DNA of 64,000 bases from Rhodanobacter panaciterrae (GTDB taxonomy: Bacteria; Pseudomonadota; Gammaproteobacteria; Xanthomonadales; Rhodanobacteraceae): NCBI RefSeq assembly GCF_014651895.1, contig NZ_BMXT01000002.1, positions 854,040 to 918,039 on the forward strand. Direction: 5' to 3'. Positions within the stretch are counted from its first letter, which is position 1, and every line of letters starts with the position of its first letter. The translations under genes and the position numbers were made by a program. Below the pieces are notes generated by a model. The model ran no database searches, was not told the origin of the DNA, and saw nothing but the letters and a program-made list of their open reading frames with translations. Below, piece by piece: positions 7,968 to 17,112 of the stretch.

Positions 7968-9452
7968 ATGACCCGTCTGGTCATCGTTGTCGAAAAAGCC
8001 TCCGACTGGAGTTCGTACTACCCGTCCGTCGACGTGATGAGCGCGATGGATTATCTGCGCGAGCCGGTCGGTGGCGACGACGAACGCACCCACGTGATCA
8101 ACCTGTGCCGCAGCTACAAGTACCTGGGCACTGGTTACTACGTGTCGCTGCTGGCCGAGGCGCGCGGGCACAAGGTGATGCCGTCGGTGCGCACGGTGAA
8201 CGACCTGCGTCGGCGCTCGCTGTACGGCGTGGACATCGAAGACCTCAACACCAAGCTGACGAATTTTCTTCCTGCCGGCGGCCGCGATACCACCGACTTC
8301 GGCATCCTGGTCTACTTCGGCGAGACCGCTTACCCGGCGCTGCAGGACTTGGCGCGGCAGGTGTTCGAATCGTTCCCCTGTCCGCTGCTGCGCATCGAGT
8401 TCGAGCGCGACCGCGTGTGGCAGGTCAGCTCGATCAAGCCGGTCGGCCTGCAGACGCTGGACGATGCGCAGGAAGACGCATTCGCCGAAGAGCTCGACCG
8501 CTTCTCCAAGAAGCTGTGGCGCAAGCCGCGCGCGCGCAAGCTGTATCGCTACGACATCGCGATGCTGGTCGATCCGGCCGAGCAGATGCCGCCATCGAAC
8601 AAGAAGGCGCTGAAGGCGTTCATCGCGGCCGGCAAGGAGCTCGGCATCGAGGTCGATCCGATCGGCAAGAACGACTACCAACGCCTCGCCGAATACGACG
8701 GCCTGTTCATCCGCGAGACCACCGCCAGCGACAACCACACCTACCGCTTCTCGCATCGCGCGGAGAAGGAAGGCATGGTGGTGATCGACGACCCGACCTC
8801 GATCCTGCGCTGCACCAACAAGATCTTCCTCAACGACTTGATGGTGTCGCGCAAGCTGGCGGTGCCGCGTACCGAGATCCTCTATCGGGATGACAGCAAG
8901 GGCATGAAGGAAGTCGTCGCCAAGCTCGGCTTTCCGCTGGTGCTGAAGATTCCCGACGGCTCGTTCTCGCGCGGCGTGGTCAAGGTGGAAAGCGAACAGG
9001 CACTGGAACAGGCGGCCAGCGGTCTGTTCCAGCACAGCGCCCTGCTGCTGGCGCAGGAGTTCGTCCCCACGGATTTCGACTGGCGCATCGGCGTGCTCAA
9101 TCGCGAGCCGCTGTACGCGTGCAAGTACTACATGTCGCGCGGCCACTGGCAGATCTACAACCACGGCGCCAAGGGCACCGCGAAATCCGGCGGCTTCGAG
9201 ACGATCGCGGTGAAGGATGCGCCGGCCGAAGTGGTCAAGCTGGCGCTGAAGGCGACCCAGCCGATCGGCGACGGACTCTATGGTGTCGACCTGAAACAGG
9301 TCGGCAACAAGCCGGTGGTGATCGAGGTCAACGACAACCCGTCGATCGACGCCGGCGTCGAAGACGCCCATCTCGGCGATGCCCTGTACCTGCAGATCAT
9401 GCAGGAGTTCCTGCGTCGGATGGAGCGCAAGCGGCAGGGCATTACCGGCTGA
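7968..9452 (+). CDS. RimK-like ATP-grasp ligase with RLAN N-terminal domain
   Basis: The 494-residue protein begins with an RLAN-type domain (about residues 1-150, MTRLVIVVEKASDWSSYYPS). A RimK-type ATP-grasp domain occupies roughly residues 270-490. ATP-grasp features visible are VLKIPDGSFSRGVVKVES (phosphate/adenine loop), AQEFVPTDFDWRIGVLN, and VIEVNDNPSID with the metal-binding Glu and Asn. Family members form amide bonds between a carboxylate and an amino group, with ADP release. The RLAN subgroup is predicted, not proven, to make small peptide metabolites. The divergent GNAT gene is the likely partner. Confidence 0.9.
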   Translation: MTRLVIVVEKASDWSSYYPSVDVMSAMDYLREPVGGDDERTHVINLCRSYKYLGTGYYVSLLAEARGHKVMPSVRTVNDLRRRSLYGVDIEDLNTKLTNFLPAGGRDTTDFGILVYFGETAYPALQDLARQVFESFPCPLLRIEFERDRVWQVSSIKPVGLQTLDDAQEDAFAEELDRFSKKLWRKPRARKLYRYDIAMLVDPAEQMPPSNKKALKAFIAAGKELGIEVDPIGKNDYQRLAEYDGLFIRETTASDNHTYRFSHRAEKEGMVVIDDPTSILRCTNKIFLNDLMVSRKLAVPRTEILYRDDSKGMKEVVAKLGFPLVLKIPDGSFSRGVVKVESEQALEQAASGLFQHSALLLAQEFVPTDFDWRIGVLNREPLYACKYYMSRGHWQIYNHGAKGTAKSGGFETIAVKDAPAEVVKLALKATQPIGDGLYGVDLKQVGNKPVVIEVNDNPSIDAGVEDAHLGDALYLQIMQEFLRRMERKRQGITG

Positions 9453-9459
9453 CCGTTTT

Positions 9460-9505
9460 GCTCCCTCTCCTGCTTGCAGGGGAGGGTTGGGGTGGGGTCG
9501 CTCTT
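9460..9505 (+). repeat. REP-like C/G-rich palindromic repeat, copy 1
   Basis: Hairpin arms CCCTCTCCTGC and GCAGGGGAGGG enclose two bases and are followed by the tail GGGTTGGGGTGGGG. The same arm-plus-tail design recurs at six other intergenic places in this window. It lies between the ATP-grasp gene and a convergent small membrane gene and may also help end transcription. Confidence 0.85.
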
Positions 9506-9515
9506 CGCCCCAAGC

Positions 9516-9773
9516 TCAATGCCATACCGCCGCGTGAAGGGTGTGCCGGCGCGGCCGACACAACGCCAGAAACTGACGCGGCAGTGCCGGCTCCAGCACC
9601 AGCAACACGACCAGTGGTGCGCCGAGCAGCCAGAACGCCGGCGTCCAGCCGAGCAGCTCGGTATGCAGTGGAACCAAGGTAGTCAGCAGCAACGCACCGC
9701 CACTCAGCAGCCACAGCATGGCGGCACCGAGCAGGCGTTGATGGTGTGCAGACGGCAAGGATGATGGACGCAT
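9516..9773 (-). CDS. Small two-helix membrane protein, unknown function
   Basis: The 85-residue protein starts at an ATG at 9773 (MRPSSLPSAHHQRLLG). It has two hydrophobic segments: AAMLWLLSGGALLLTTLVPL (about residues 17-36) and TPAFWLLGAPLVVLLVLEPAL (about 44-64), followed by a basic tail. This two-helix, basic-tail layout suggests an inner-membrane protein. No family motif is recognised. It is convergent with the ATP-grasp gene and divergent from aroE. Hydrophobicity pattern and intergenic position are the only evidence for coding. Confidence 0.65.
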   Translation of the reverse strand: MRPSSLPSAHHQRLLGAAMLWLLSGGALLLTTLVPLHTELLGWTPAFWLLGAPLVVLLVLEPALPRQFLALCRPRRHTLHAAVWH

Positions 9774-9932
9774 GTGCGGTGCCCGTTGGATGGATGACGG
9801 GGACAGCCTGCGATGCGTCCATCTCACAACGTGCGACCCGTGCCTGGACCGGTGAAGGTTGCGATGCCGGCGGCTAGTAGAATGTCTGCGAGCACGCCCG
9901 TCGCGGCGCCAGTCATCCTGCAGGGAATCCGC

Positions 9933-10760
9933 ATGCAACCCGCCCAGTTCGCCGTGTTTGGCCATCCGATCGGCCACAGCCTGTCGCCGCAGATCCACCG
10001 CGCGTTCGCGCAGCAGTTCGGCATCTCGCTCGACTACCGCACGATCGACGCGACGCCGGCCGATTTCGCCGCGGCGGTACGGCGCTTCTTCGCCGAAGAT
10101 GGTCACGGTGCGAACGTCACCGTGCCGCACAAGGCCGCCGCGTTTGCGCTGGCGGATACGCGCAGCGAAGCGGCCAGCCGCGCCGGCAGCGCGAATGTGC
10201 TGACGCGATTGCCCGATGGCCGATTGGCCGCGCACAACACCGACGGCGCCGGCATGGTGCGCGACCTGACCGAGCGTCACGACATGGATCTGCGCGGCCA
10301 CACCGCGCTGTTGCTCGGCGCCGGCGGTGCCGCACACGGCGTGGCGTGGAACCTGCTGGATGCCGGCGTGGAGACGCTGACCATCGTCAACCGCTCGCCG
10401 GAAGCGGCCGACGCGCTGGCCGATGCGATCGGCGAACCGGCACGCGCGCATACGCGTTACTGGGAAGACCTGGCCAGCATCGGCAGCTACGACCTGATCG
10501 TCAACGCGACTTCGGCCGGCCTGCTCGGCGTGTCGCTGCAACTGCCGTTCTCGCTGCTCGGCGCGCGCGCGCTGTGCTACGACCTGTCCTACGGCGCGGC
10601 GGCCGCCAGTTTCCTGGCCTGGGCGAAAACCGCCGGCGCACGCTATGCGTTCGACGGGCTAGGTATGCTGGTGGAGACGGCTGCCGATGCGTTCGAGCTG
10701 TGGCACGGCCAGCGACCGGACACCGAGCCGGTGTACCAGCTGCTGCGGTCGGCGACTTGA
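9933..10760 (+). CDS. aroE: Shikimate dehydrogenase (NADP)
   Basis: AroE reduces 3-dehydroshikimate to shikimate in aromatic amino-acid synthesis. The 275-residue product shows the substrate motif [10 protein letters not shown] (residues 10-19), catalytic Lys67 in NVTVPHK, Asp104 in NTDGAGMV, and the NADP loop GAGGAAHGV (129-137). The ATG at 9933 is preceded by AGGGAA and gives the standard N-terminus; an ORF extends upstream but without family similarity. The YkgJ-like gene follows three bases after the stop. Confidence 0.97.
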   Translation: MQPAQFAVFGHPIGHSLSPQIHRAFAQQFGISLDYRTIDATPADFAAAVRRFFAEDGHGANVTVPHKAAAFALADTRSEAASRAGSANVLTRLPDGRLAAHNTDGAGMVRDLTERHDMDLRGHTALLLGAGGAAHGVAWNLLDAGVETLTIVNRSPEAADALADAIGEPARAHTRYWEDLASIGSYDLIVNATSAGLLGVSLQLPFSLLGARALCYDLSYGAAAASFLAWAKTAGARYAFDGLGMLVETAADAFELWHGQRPDTEPVYQLLRSAT

Positions 10761-10762
10761 GT

Positions 10763-11023
10763 ATGCTGGCCTGCCGCGCCGGTTGCGGCGCCTGCTGCAT
10801 CGCGCCGTCGATCTCCTCGCCGATCCCCGGCATGCCGGATGGCAAGCCCGCCGGTGTGCGCTGCATCCAGCTGACCGACGACAACCGCTGCGCGATCTTC
10901 GGCCGGCCCGAGCGCCCGGCGGTATGCAGCAACCTGCGTGCCGAGCCGGTGATGTGCGGCACCGACCGCGCGCATGCACTGGCGTGGTTGACCCAGCTGG
11001 AACAGGCGACGGCATCGCGTTGA
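10763..11023 (+). CDS. YkgJ-family cysteine-cluster protein
   Basis: The 86-residue protein has the cysteine pattern CRAGCGACC near the N-terminus, then Cys37 (VRCIQL), Cys45 (NRCAIF), Cys58 (AVCSNL) and Cys67 (VMCGT). This fits the YkgJ/UPF0153 zinc- or iron-sulfur-cluster family (PF03692 type), whose role is unknown. The start ATG is only three bases after the aroE stop, so it is probably translated from the aroE message. Confidence 0.88.
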   Translation: MLACRAGCGACCIAPSISSPIPGMPDGKPAGVRCIQLTDDNRCAIFGRPERPAVCSNLRAEPVMCGTDRAHALAWLTQLEQATASR

Positions 11024-11135
11024 TGCCGTACAGCCACAAGGCTGCAACACAAGCCGGCTAACGTGGCGGAATCCGCCGGGAGCACGTCGATGACGGACCC
11101 TCCTGCGCGCGGCCATCGTTCACGCAGCAGGTGTC

Positions 11136-11684
11136 ATGCCCCGTTTCCATTTCAGCGTATCGCAGCGATACGCACTTGCTCTTATTGCCGTACTGGTACT
11201 GACCGCGGCCGGCGGCATCTTCTGGTACAGCCGCGCCATGGCGAATGCCTCCTACGGCCCCGCCGGGTCGCCGACTGCGGCGGCGGCTGATGCGCCAGCG
11301 GACGATGCGCAAAGCGGCACCGGCATCCTGCTCGGGCTGGCCCGCGACGCGATGCACGATGGTCGCCTAGTGGCGCCCGCGGGCAGCAACGCCTACGAGT
11401 TCTACCTCAGCGTGCTGCAGCTGGAGCCGAAGAATCCGGCTGCGCAGGAGGCGTTGCGCGAATCCTTTCCGCGCGCCGCGGTGGAGATCGAACACACCAT
11501 CAATCAGTACGATCTGGAAGAGGCACGTCGTGAGATCGATCTGCTGCGCGAGTTCGACAGCAACAACTTCACGCTGGCCCTGCTCGGCGGCAAACTCTCG
11601 GCGGCGCGCAATATGGTGACAAAGCAGCACGAGGCGGAAGCGGAACGCAAGCAGGCCAGCGCCGGAAGTGCGACACGGATGTAA
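11136..11684 (+). CDS. Single-pass membrane protein with TPR-like periplasmic region
   Basis: The 182-residue product has one N-terminal membrane helix (about residues 13-33, ALALIAVLVLTAAGGIFWY), an Ala/Asp-rich linker, then a helical segment with repeat-like character (NAYEFYLSVLQLEPKNPAAQEAL). This resembles the spacer of xanthomonad TonB-like proteins, but there is no TonB C-terminal domain and no YP motif. Function unknown; it most likely sits in the inner membrane with its C-terminus in the periplasm. GCAGG upstream of the ATG supports the start. Confidence 0.8.
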   Translation: MPRFHFSVSQRYALALIAVLVLTAAGGIFWYSRAMANASYGPAGSPTAAAADAPADDAQSGTGILLGLARDAMHDGRLVAPAGSNAYEFYLSVLQLEPKNPAAQEALRESFPRAAVEIEHTINQYDLEEARREIDLLREFDSNNFTLALLGGKLSAARNMVTKQHEAEAERKQASAGSATRM

Positions 11685-11698
11685 CGCGGCATCGAGCG

Positions 11699-12025
11699 TC
11701 AACGCAGCAGCGGTCCGGCCTTTTTCAGCAGCAACGCCACCAGTTCCGGCTGCATGAAGTCATAGCGGTCGGGAATGTCCAGGCAGACCACCTGCTTGCC
11801 TTTGAGTCGACTGCGGTGGCGCGTCTGCAGGCGTCGCCGGTGGCTGGCCTCCATCACCACGATGAGGTCGGCCCACTCCAGCTGTTCATTCGTTAGCACC
11901 ACTTCGGCATCGTCAGCCAGTCCGGCGGAGTCCACCTCCAGCTCCGGCCAAGTACCGAACAACTGCTCGGCAGTGGGGCTGCGCAGGCGGTTGCGGCTGC
12001 ACAGGAACAGGACGCGGCGAGTCAT
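11699..12025 (-). CDS. Low-molecular-weight protein tyrosine phosphatase-like protein
   Basis: The 108-residue protein begins MTRRVLFLCSRNRLRSPTAE, containing the phosphatase P-loop CX5R as Cys9-SRNRL-Arg15 followed by Ser16. LMW phosphatases use this cysteine as nucleophile; the general-acid Asp would be in DIPDRYDF near residue 85. It is shorter than canonical LMW-PTPs (about 150 residues), matching a small subgroup of unknown substrate. Its ATG shares one base with the stop of the carbonic-anhydrase-like gene (TGATG), so coupling is likely. Confidence 0.82.
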   Translation of the reverse strand: MTRRVLFLCSRNRLRSPTAEQLFGTWPELEVDSAGLADDAEVVLTNEQLEWADLIVVMEASHRRRLQTRHRSRLKGKQVVCLDIPDRYDFMQPELVALLLKKAGPLLR

Positions 12026-12558
12026 CAGGCGGAGGCCAGGTACTCGTCCTTCAAGCGCACGTAGTGATCGGCGGAGTAATGCAGCTGTTCGATCTGGCGG
12101 TCGCTGAGCAGGCGCACGAATTTCGCCGGGTTGCCCAGCCACAGCTCGCGCTCGCCGACCACCTTGCCCGGTGGGATCAGCGCGCCGGCGCCGACGAAAC
12201 CGTACTTCTGCACCACCGCACCGTCGAGCACGCTGGCGTGCATGCCGATCAGGCAGTAGTCGCCGATGGTGCAGGCGTGCACCACCGCGGCGTGGCCGAT
12301 GGTGACACCCTCGCCGATCAGGCACGGAAAGCCCGGACCGTACGGGCCGGCGTGGGCGACGTGCACGATGCTGCCGTCCTGGATACTGGTGCGGGCGCCG
12401 ACGCGGATGTAGTTCACATCGCCGCGCAGCACCGTGCCGGGCCAGATCGAGACATCGTCGCCGAGCACCACGTCGCCGATCACGCTGGCGGCCGGGTCGA
12501 CGTAGACGCGTTCACCGAGGGTCGGCGTGATGCCCTTGTAGCTGCGCAGAGGATTCAT
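12025..12558 (-). CDS. Gamma-carbonic anhydrase-like hexapeptide-repeat protein
   Basis: The 177-residue protein is a left-handed beta-helix of hexapeptide repeats (VIGDVVLGDDVSIWPGTVLRGDV and onward). It has the zinc-ligand histidines of the gamma-CA/YrdA group: SIVHVAHAG and GHAAVVHAC. The ATG at 12558 gives the usual N-terminus MNPLRSYKGITPTLG; the longer reading frame runs back into the patatin gene. Members bind metal as trimers in the cytoplasm, but many lack measurable anhydrase activity. It overlaps the upstream patatin gene by 47 bases and the phosphatase-like gene by one. Confidence 0.92.
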   Translation of the reverse strand: MNPLRSYKGITPTLGERVYVDPAASVIGDVVLGDDVSIWPGTVLRGDVNYIRVGARTSIQDGSIVHVAHAGPYGPGFPCLIGEGVTIGHAAVVHACTIGDYCLIGMHASVLDGAVVQKYGFVGAGALIPPGKVVGERELWLGNPAKFVRLLSDRQIEQLHYSADHYVRLKDEYLASA

Positions 12559-14311
12559 CCGCGCATGGTAACTGCTTGCGCGCGCGGGCTTCGAGCAGTT
12601 CGATCGTGTGCCGGTAACCGGCATCGATGGCACGCTGCCAGTCTTTCCAGTCGAGCATGCCGATGTGCTCGAGCGGCGGCGTGATCAGCAAGTCGGCGCG
12701 TGCGCGGCGCTGTTCGCTGGCCGCTTCACCGTTGACCATGCCGGCGCGCACCAGGGTCGAGACCAGGCCCGGCCGGCGAATATCCTGCCGGCGCTGCAGC
12801 AGCAGGCGCCACAACGGCGGCGTGGCCGATTCCTCGGCGGTGGTAAGCAGCGCGATGTCGGCACGGATATCCAGCGCAGTGATGTGGGCGATACCGTCGG
12901 CGGCCATCACGTCGGTCGGCAGGTTGTCGACCAGTGCACCGTCGACATGCACTCGACCCTGGTGCAGCACCGGCGGCAAGACGCCGGGAATCGCGCTGGA
13001 TGCGCGCAGCCACAGCCACAGCGGACCGCGTCGATGCACCGCCATGCCACCGCCGGACAGCTGGGTGGAGACGCAGAAATACGGCAGCGGCAAATCCTCG
13101 ATCTCGAGTGCGCCGAAGGTGCGCCGCAGCATCAGCGAAGCGCGCCGGCCGCGCGTCATCGCCACCAGTGGCAGCGTCCAGTCCGATAGCGGGCGGCCCT
13201 GCACGAAGGCGCGCCGGAAGGTTTCCGTCATTGCGTCGAGTTCCCAGCCGCAGGCCATGCCGGCGCCGATGATCGCGCCGATGCTGGTACCGCCGACCGC
13301 ATCGAACACATGGCCCGCTTCGTGGAGTGCCCGCAGCATGCCGAGGTGCGCCAGCCCGCGGGCGCCGCCGCCGGCCAGCACGACACCGCGGCCATGGCCG
13401 CTGACCCGTCGCGCCAGCCGCACGATGTCGCTGTCGTTGCAGATGTGATGGTGCCGCAGCTCACCGTTGAACGAGGCACGCCAGCGTTGCGCCGAACCGA
13501 GGCTGACCTGGTGGCCGGCATGCAACAGCACCAGGTGGCGCGCGCGATGGCCGGTGCGCTGCGGATCCAGCAGCGCGGCTTCCGGCCACGGCCGTGCCGG
13601 TTGTGCGGCCAGCGCCGGCAACAGCAGCACGTCGGCCTGGCGCAGGCAGCGCTGTCGCCACAACGGGTCGCCGCTCGCATCCAGATAGATCACGAAGCGC
13701 AGCTGGGCCTCGCGCTCGGCGAACCAATCGCTGCTGCGGCCGGTACCCAGCTCGCCATCGATCACGGCGCAACGGCCATAGGCTTCCAGCGCCTGCCCCA
13801 GCTGCATGGCCAGCACGCGGGCCGGCACCGCCTGATCCACCGGCAGGATGGCGAACGTGCGCGGCAAACCGGGCCGGCAGGCATCCGGGTCGCGTTGCTG
13901 CAGCCGCTCGATCGTTACCCGTGCCACGCCGAGCATTGCGTGCGGGTAGCGTCCGAGGAGGGTTTCGAAGGCGCCGCGATCGAGTCGCAGCAATTCGGAA
14001 TCGCGCAATGCGCGCACGGTGCGGGTACGCCGTTCGCCGCCGAGCAGGCTGGTCGCCCCCACGCATTCGCCGGCGGCAATCAGCTGGACCAGTTCGGCCG
14101 CATCTTCCGGCAGCCCGTCGTCGAACACGCCGAGGCTGCCGCTTTTCAGCAGATACAGCGCATCGGCCGCTTCGCCGGATTTGAACAATGGCCGCCCGCC
14201 GGGCAGCGCCAGCCACACCAGCTCGCGGGCCAGCGCTTCACGCGCGGCTGCATCCAGTTGCGCAAACATGGCGCTGTGCGCAAGCAGTTCGGTGACATCC
14301 GGTGGCGACAT
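12512..14311 (-). CDS. Cyclic-nucleotide-binding domain patatin-like phospholipase
   Basis: This is a 599-residue two-domain protein. Residues 1-130 form a cNMP-binding fold (FAQLDAAAREALARELVWLALPGGRPLF, then GECVGATSLLGGERRTRTVRA). The patatin domain starts near residue 310 with the oxyanion loop LAGGGARGLAHLG, has nucleophile Ser343 in GTSIG, and Asp457 in VDGALVDN as the dyad partner. The arrangement resembles bacterial relatives of neuropathy target esterase. The start is uncertain: 14311 has no clear Shine-Dalgarno, and upstream ATGs at 14356 and 14419 are in frame. Its 3' end overlaps the carbonic-anhydrase-like gene. Confidence 0.9.
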   Translation of the reverse strand: MSPPDVTELLAHSAMFAQLDAAAREALARELVWLALPGGRPLFKSGEAADALYLLKSGSLGVFDDGLPEDAAELVQLIAAGECVGATSLLGGERRTRTVRALRDSELLRLDRGAFETLLGRYPHAMLGVARVTIERLQQRDPDACRPGLPRTFAILPVDQAVPARVLAMQLGQALEAYGRCAVIDGELGTGRSSDWFAEREAQLRFVIYLDASGDPLWRQRCLRQADVLLLPALAAQPARPWPEAALLDPQRTGHRARHLVLLHAGHQVSLGSAQRWRASFNGELRHHHICNDSDIVRLARRVSGHGRGVVLAGGGARGLAHLGMLRALHEAGHVFDAVGGTSIGAIIGAGMACGWELDAMTETFRRAFVQGRPLSDWTLPLVAMTRGRRASLMLRRTFGALEIEDLPLPYFCVSTQLSGGGMAVHRRGPLWLWLRASSAIPGVLPPVLHQGRVHVDGALVDNLPTDVMAADGIAHITALDIRADIALLTTAEESATPPLWRLLLQRRQDIRRPGLVSTLVRAGMVNGEAASEQRRARADLLITPPLEHIGMLDWKDWQRAIDAGYRHTIELLEARARKQLPCADESSAQLQGHHADPR

Positions 14312-14442
14312 GGCAGCAAGGTTACGGTGCGATCCATGACAGAACGGCGTGACCATGCGGAATCCGGGGTGCCGGCCGGCTCGCACGGCGTGCTTGATTT
14401 CGGCGGTTGCCGTTGCCACGCTGGCGGCCTCAAGGAGCTCTC

Positions 14443-16500
14443 ATGACCTACGACAACCCATTGCTGGCCGACGATAAGCTGCCCGCGTTCACGCAGATCC
14501 GCCCCGAGCATATCGAGCCGGCTATCGAGGCGATCCTGGTCGACTACCGCGCCGGCATCGACGCGCTCATCGCGCCCGACGCGCCGCGCGACTTTACGAC
14601 CGTGATGCTGACCCAGGAACGGCTGGAACAGCGGCTCGCGCGTGCCTGGGCGCCGGTTTCCCATCTGCATTCGGTGGCCGACAGCGAGGCATTGCGCAAG
14701 GTCTACGGACCAGCCGAGGAAAAGCTCACCGATCATGCGATCGAGCTGGGTCAGAACCGTGATCTCTATGCCGCGGTGCAGGCGCTGGCCGATGCACCGG
14801 ATTTCGCCACGCTGCCGCGTGCGGAACGTGCACTGGTCGAACATGCGCTACGTGACTTCAGGCTTTCCGGCGTGGCGCTGGAAGAGCCGGCACGTTCGCG
14901 CTTCCGCGAGATCGGGGTGGAGCTGTCGAAACTCTCCACCGAATTCTCCAATGCCGTGCTCGATGCCAGCGAGGCGTGGCACGAGCACATCAGCGACGAG
15001 CGCGATCTTGCCGGCATCCCCGAATCCGGCCGCGCGGTGCTGCGCCAGTACGCCGAGGATCAGGATCTGGACGGCTATCTGGTGACCCTGAAACAGCCCA
15101 GCGTGCAGGCCGTGCTCAGCTATGCCGACAACCGCGGCCTGCGCGAGCGGGTGTACTGGGCGTACCAGACCCGCGCTTCCGACCAGGGCCCGAACGCCGG
15201 CAAGTTCGACAACAGCGCGCGCATCGAGAAGATCATGGCGCTGCGTCACGAGGCTGCGCAGCTGCTCGGCTTCGCCAACGCAGCGGAGGAATCGCTGGCG
15301 ACCAAGATGGCGTCGTCGCCGACCGAGGTGATGGAATTCCTGCATGACCTGGCCACGCGCGCGAAACCGGTGGCGCAACAGGAGCTGGCCGCACTGCGTG
15401 AATTTGCCCACACCGAACTGAAGCTCGACAACCTGGAATCGTGGGACGTTGGTTACGCCTCGGAAAAGCTGCGCCAGCGGCAATACGCGCTGGACGAGGA
15501 ACAGTTGAAGCCGTACTTCCCGCTGCCGGCGGTGATCGACGGCCTGTTCGGGCTCACCGAAAAGCTGTACGGCATCACGCTGGCCCCACGTGACGGCGTC
15601 GACGTATGGCATCCGGACGTGCGCTACTACGATGTGCGTGATGCGGATGGTCGCGTGTTCGCCGGCGCCTATGTCGACCTGTATGCGCGCAACGGCAAGC
15701 GCGGCGGCGCGTGGATGGACGTCTGCCGCGCCCGTTTCGACGATGGTGAAAATCTGCAATTGCCGGTGGCCTTCCTCACCTGCAACTTCGCGCCACCGAC
15801 CGAAGGCAAACCTGCCTTGCTCACCCACGACGATGTGCTGACCCTGTTTCATGAGTTCGGCCACGGTCTGCATCACCTGCTCACCGAAATCGCGCTGCCC
15901 TCGATCGGCGGCATCGATGGCGTCGAATGGGACGCGGTGGAACTGCCCAGCCAGTTCATGGAGAACTTCGGCTGGAATCGCCAGGCGCTGGATTTGTTTG
16001 CCCGTCACTACGAAACCGGCGAGCGGCTGCCGGACGAGCTGTTCGAGCGCATGCTCGCCGCACGCCACTTCCATGCCGGCCTGTTCCTGGTGCGTCAGCT
16101 GGAATTCGCGCTGTTCGATTTCCTGCTGCATCTCGACTACGACCCTGCGCAGGGCGCCCATACGCTGGCTGTGCTTGAGAATGTGCGTAAACAGGTCGCG
16201 GTGCTGCATCCGCCGGCGTGGCAGCGGTTTCCGCACGGCTTCAGCCACGTCTTTGCCGGTGGTTATGCGGCCGGTTACTACAGTTACCTGTGGGCCGAGT
16301 TGCTTAGCGCCGATGCGTTCGGCGAGTTCGAGGAGCACGCCGGCGAACATGGCAGCGTGATTGATCGCGCTACCGGCGAGCGCTTCCGCCGTGAGTTCCT
16401 CGCCGTCGGTGCCAGCCGCCCGGCGCTGGAAAGCTTCATCGCGTTCCGCGGCCGGAAGCCGCAGCCGGAGGCGCTGCTGCGCAGTCACGGCCTGGCTTGA
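14443..16500 (+). CDS. prlC: Oligopeptidase A (M3 metallopeptidase)
   Basis: The 685-residue M3A peptidase degrades short peptides, including cleaved signal peptides, in the cytoplasm. The zinc motif is LFHEFGHGLHH with His470, Glu471 and His474; the third ligand is a glutamate about 25-30 residues on, in WDAVELPSQFMENF. A perfect AAGGAG precedes the ATG at 14443. Length and motifs match OpdA/PrlC rather than Dcp. It is divergent from the patatin gene. Confidence 0.96.
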   Translation: MTYDNPLLADDKLPAFTQIRPEHIEPAIEAILVDYRAGIDALIAPDAPRDFTTVMLTQERLEQRLARAWAPVSHLHSVADSEALRKVYGPAEEKLTDHAIELGQNRDLYAAVQALADAPDFATLPRAERALVEHALRDFRLSGVALEEPARSRFREIGVELSKLSTEFSNAVLDASEAWHEHISDERDLAGIPESGRAVLRQYAEDQDLDGYLVTLKQPSVQAVLSYADNRGLRERVYWAYQTRASDQGPNAGKFDNSARIEKIMALRHEAAQLLGFANAAEESLATKMASSPTEVMEFLHDLATRAKPVAQQELAALREFAHTELKLDNLESWDVGYASEKLRQRQYALDEEQLKPYFPLPAVIDGLFGLTEKLYGITLAPRDGVDVWHPDVRYYDVRDADGRVFAGAYVDLYARNGKRGGAWMDVCRARFDDGENLQLPVAFLTCNFAPPTEGKPALLTHDDVLTLFHEFGHGLHHLLTEIALPSIGGIDGVEWDAVELPSQFMENFGWNRQALDLFARHYETGERLPDELFERMLAARHFHAGLFLVRQLEFALFDFLLHLDYDPAQGAHTLAVLENVRKQVAVLHPPAWQRFPHGFSHVFAGGYAAGYYSYLWAELLSADAFGEFEEHAGEHGSVIDRATGERFRREFLAVGASRPALESFIAFRGRKPQPEALLRSHGLA

Positions 16501-16517
16501 GGCGATATCGGTCGTGT

Positions 16518-16541
16518 CGCGCCGTTCGATCCGACGGCGCG
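16518..16541. terminator. Hairpin between convergent prlC and cold-shock gene
   Basis: Eight-base arms CGCGCCGT (16518-16525) and ACGGCGCG (16534-16541) enclose an eight-base loop. A GTTTTT run follows about 10 bases later on the plus strand. The hairpin could end transcription from prlC and shield the convergent cold-shock gene. The T-run is displaced from the stem, so this is only a moderate candidate. Confidence 0.45.
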
Positions 16542-16587
16542 GTATGACGAGTTTTTCAGGGTCAAGATCGCTCAATTCCCGAGGGAA

Positions 16588-16797
16588 TTAGGCAACCTGG
16601 ACTTCCTCAGCCTGCAGGCCCTTCTGGCCCTTGGTGACGACGAACGTGACGCGCTGGCCTTCCTGCAGGGACTTGAAGCCCGTGCCCTGGATCGCGCGGA
16701 AATGCACGAACAGGTCGTCACCGCTTTCCGGGGTGATGAAGCCAAAACCTTTGGCGTCGTTGAACCACTTGACTGTACCGCTCTGACGATCCGACAT
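16588..16797 (-). CDS. Cold-shock domain protein (CspA family)
   Basis: The 69-residue product is a single cold-shock domain with RNP1 as KGFGFI and RNP2 as LFVHF ([20 protein letters not shown]...). It binds single-stranded RNA/DNA as an RNA chaperone. The ATG at 16797, preceded by AAAGG, gives the normal family length; the frame remains open upstream but that part would be leader. A GC hairpin overlaps the stop codon (AATTCCC/GGGAATT, 16574-16589). Whether it is cold-inducible cannot be read from the gene. Confidence 0.96.
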   Translation of the reverse strand: MSDRQSGTVKWFNDAKGFGFITPESGDDLFVHFRAIQGTGFKSLQEGQRVTFVVTKGQKGLQAEEVQVA

Positions 16798-17112
16798 GTA
16801 ACTATACCTTTGAAGCATGGATGGTTTGCGGCTCGGAGCGTAGTGCACTTGACCGCAATAGGAGCAGGAAATCTGAGTTGCCTCTGACTCTTGCTTCCCC
16901 AGCATACATCGGAATGCAAGGTTTCGGTGGGTTTTCCGCATAAATTCATGTATATCGGGCCGCCGCTGGCGTCAAAATCCGGTTTTTCGCCAGGGTGAGC
17001 CGCGTTGCAGCGCCGTTTCGGCTGGCATCGGAGCTGTCGGTCCGGTTGCTACGAGGCGCGATGATTCCCCGTTTTCGGTAACCCGCTCAGGCGCTTCCCT
17101 TACAATGCCGCG
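16798..17112. other. 315-base divergent intergenic region, cold-shock leader and xthA promoter
   Basis: No supported gene lies here. The left part should be the 5' leader of the cold-shock gene, which in cspA genes is long and structured; the right part should hold the xthA promoter. Sequence near 16890-16970 is AT-richer than the surroundings. I could not identify a convincing -35/-10 pair or a canonical cold box. Confidence 0.5.
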
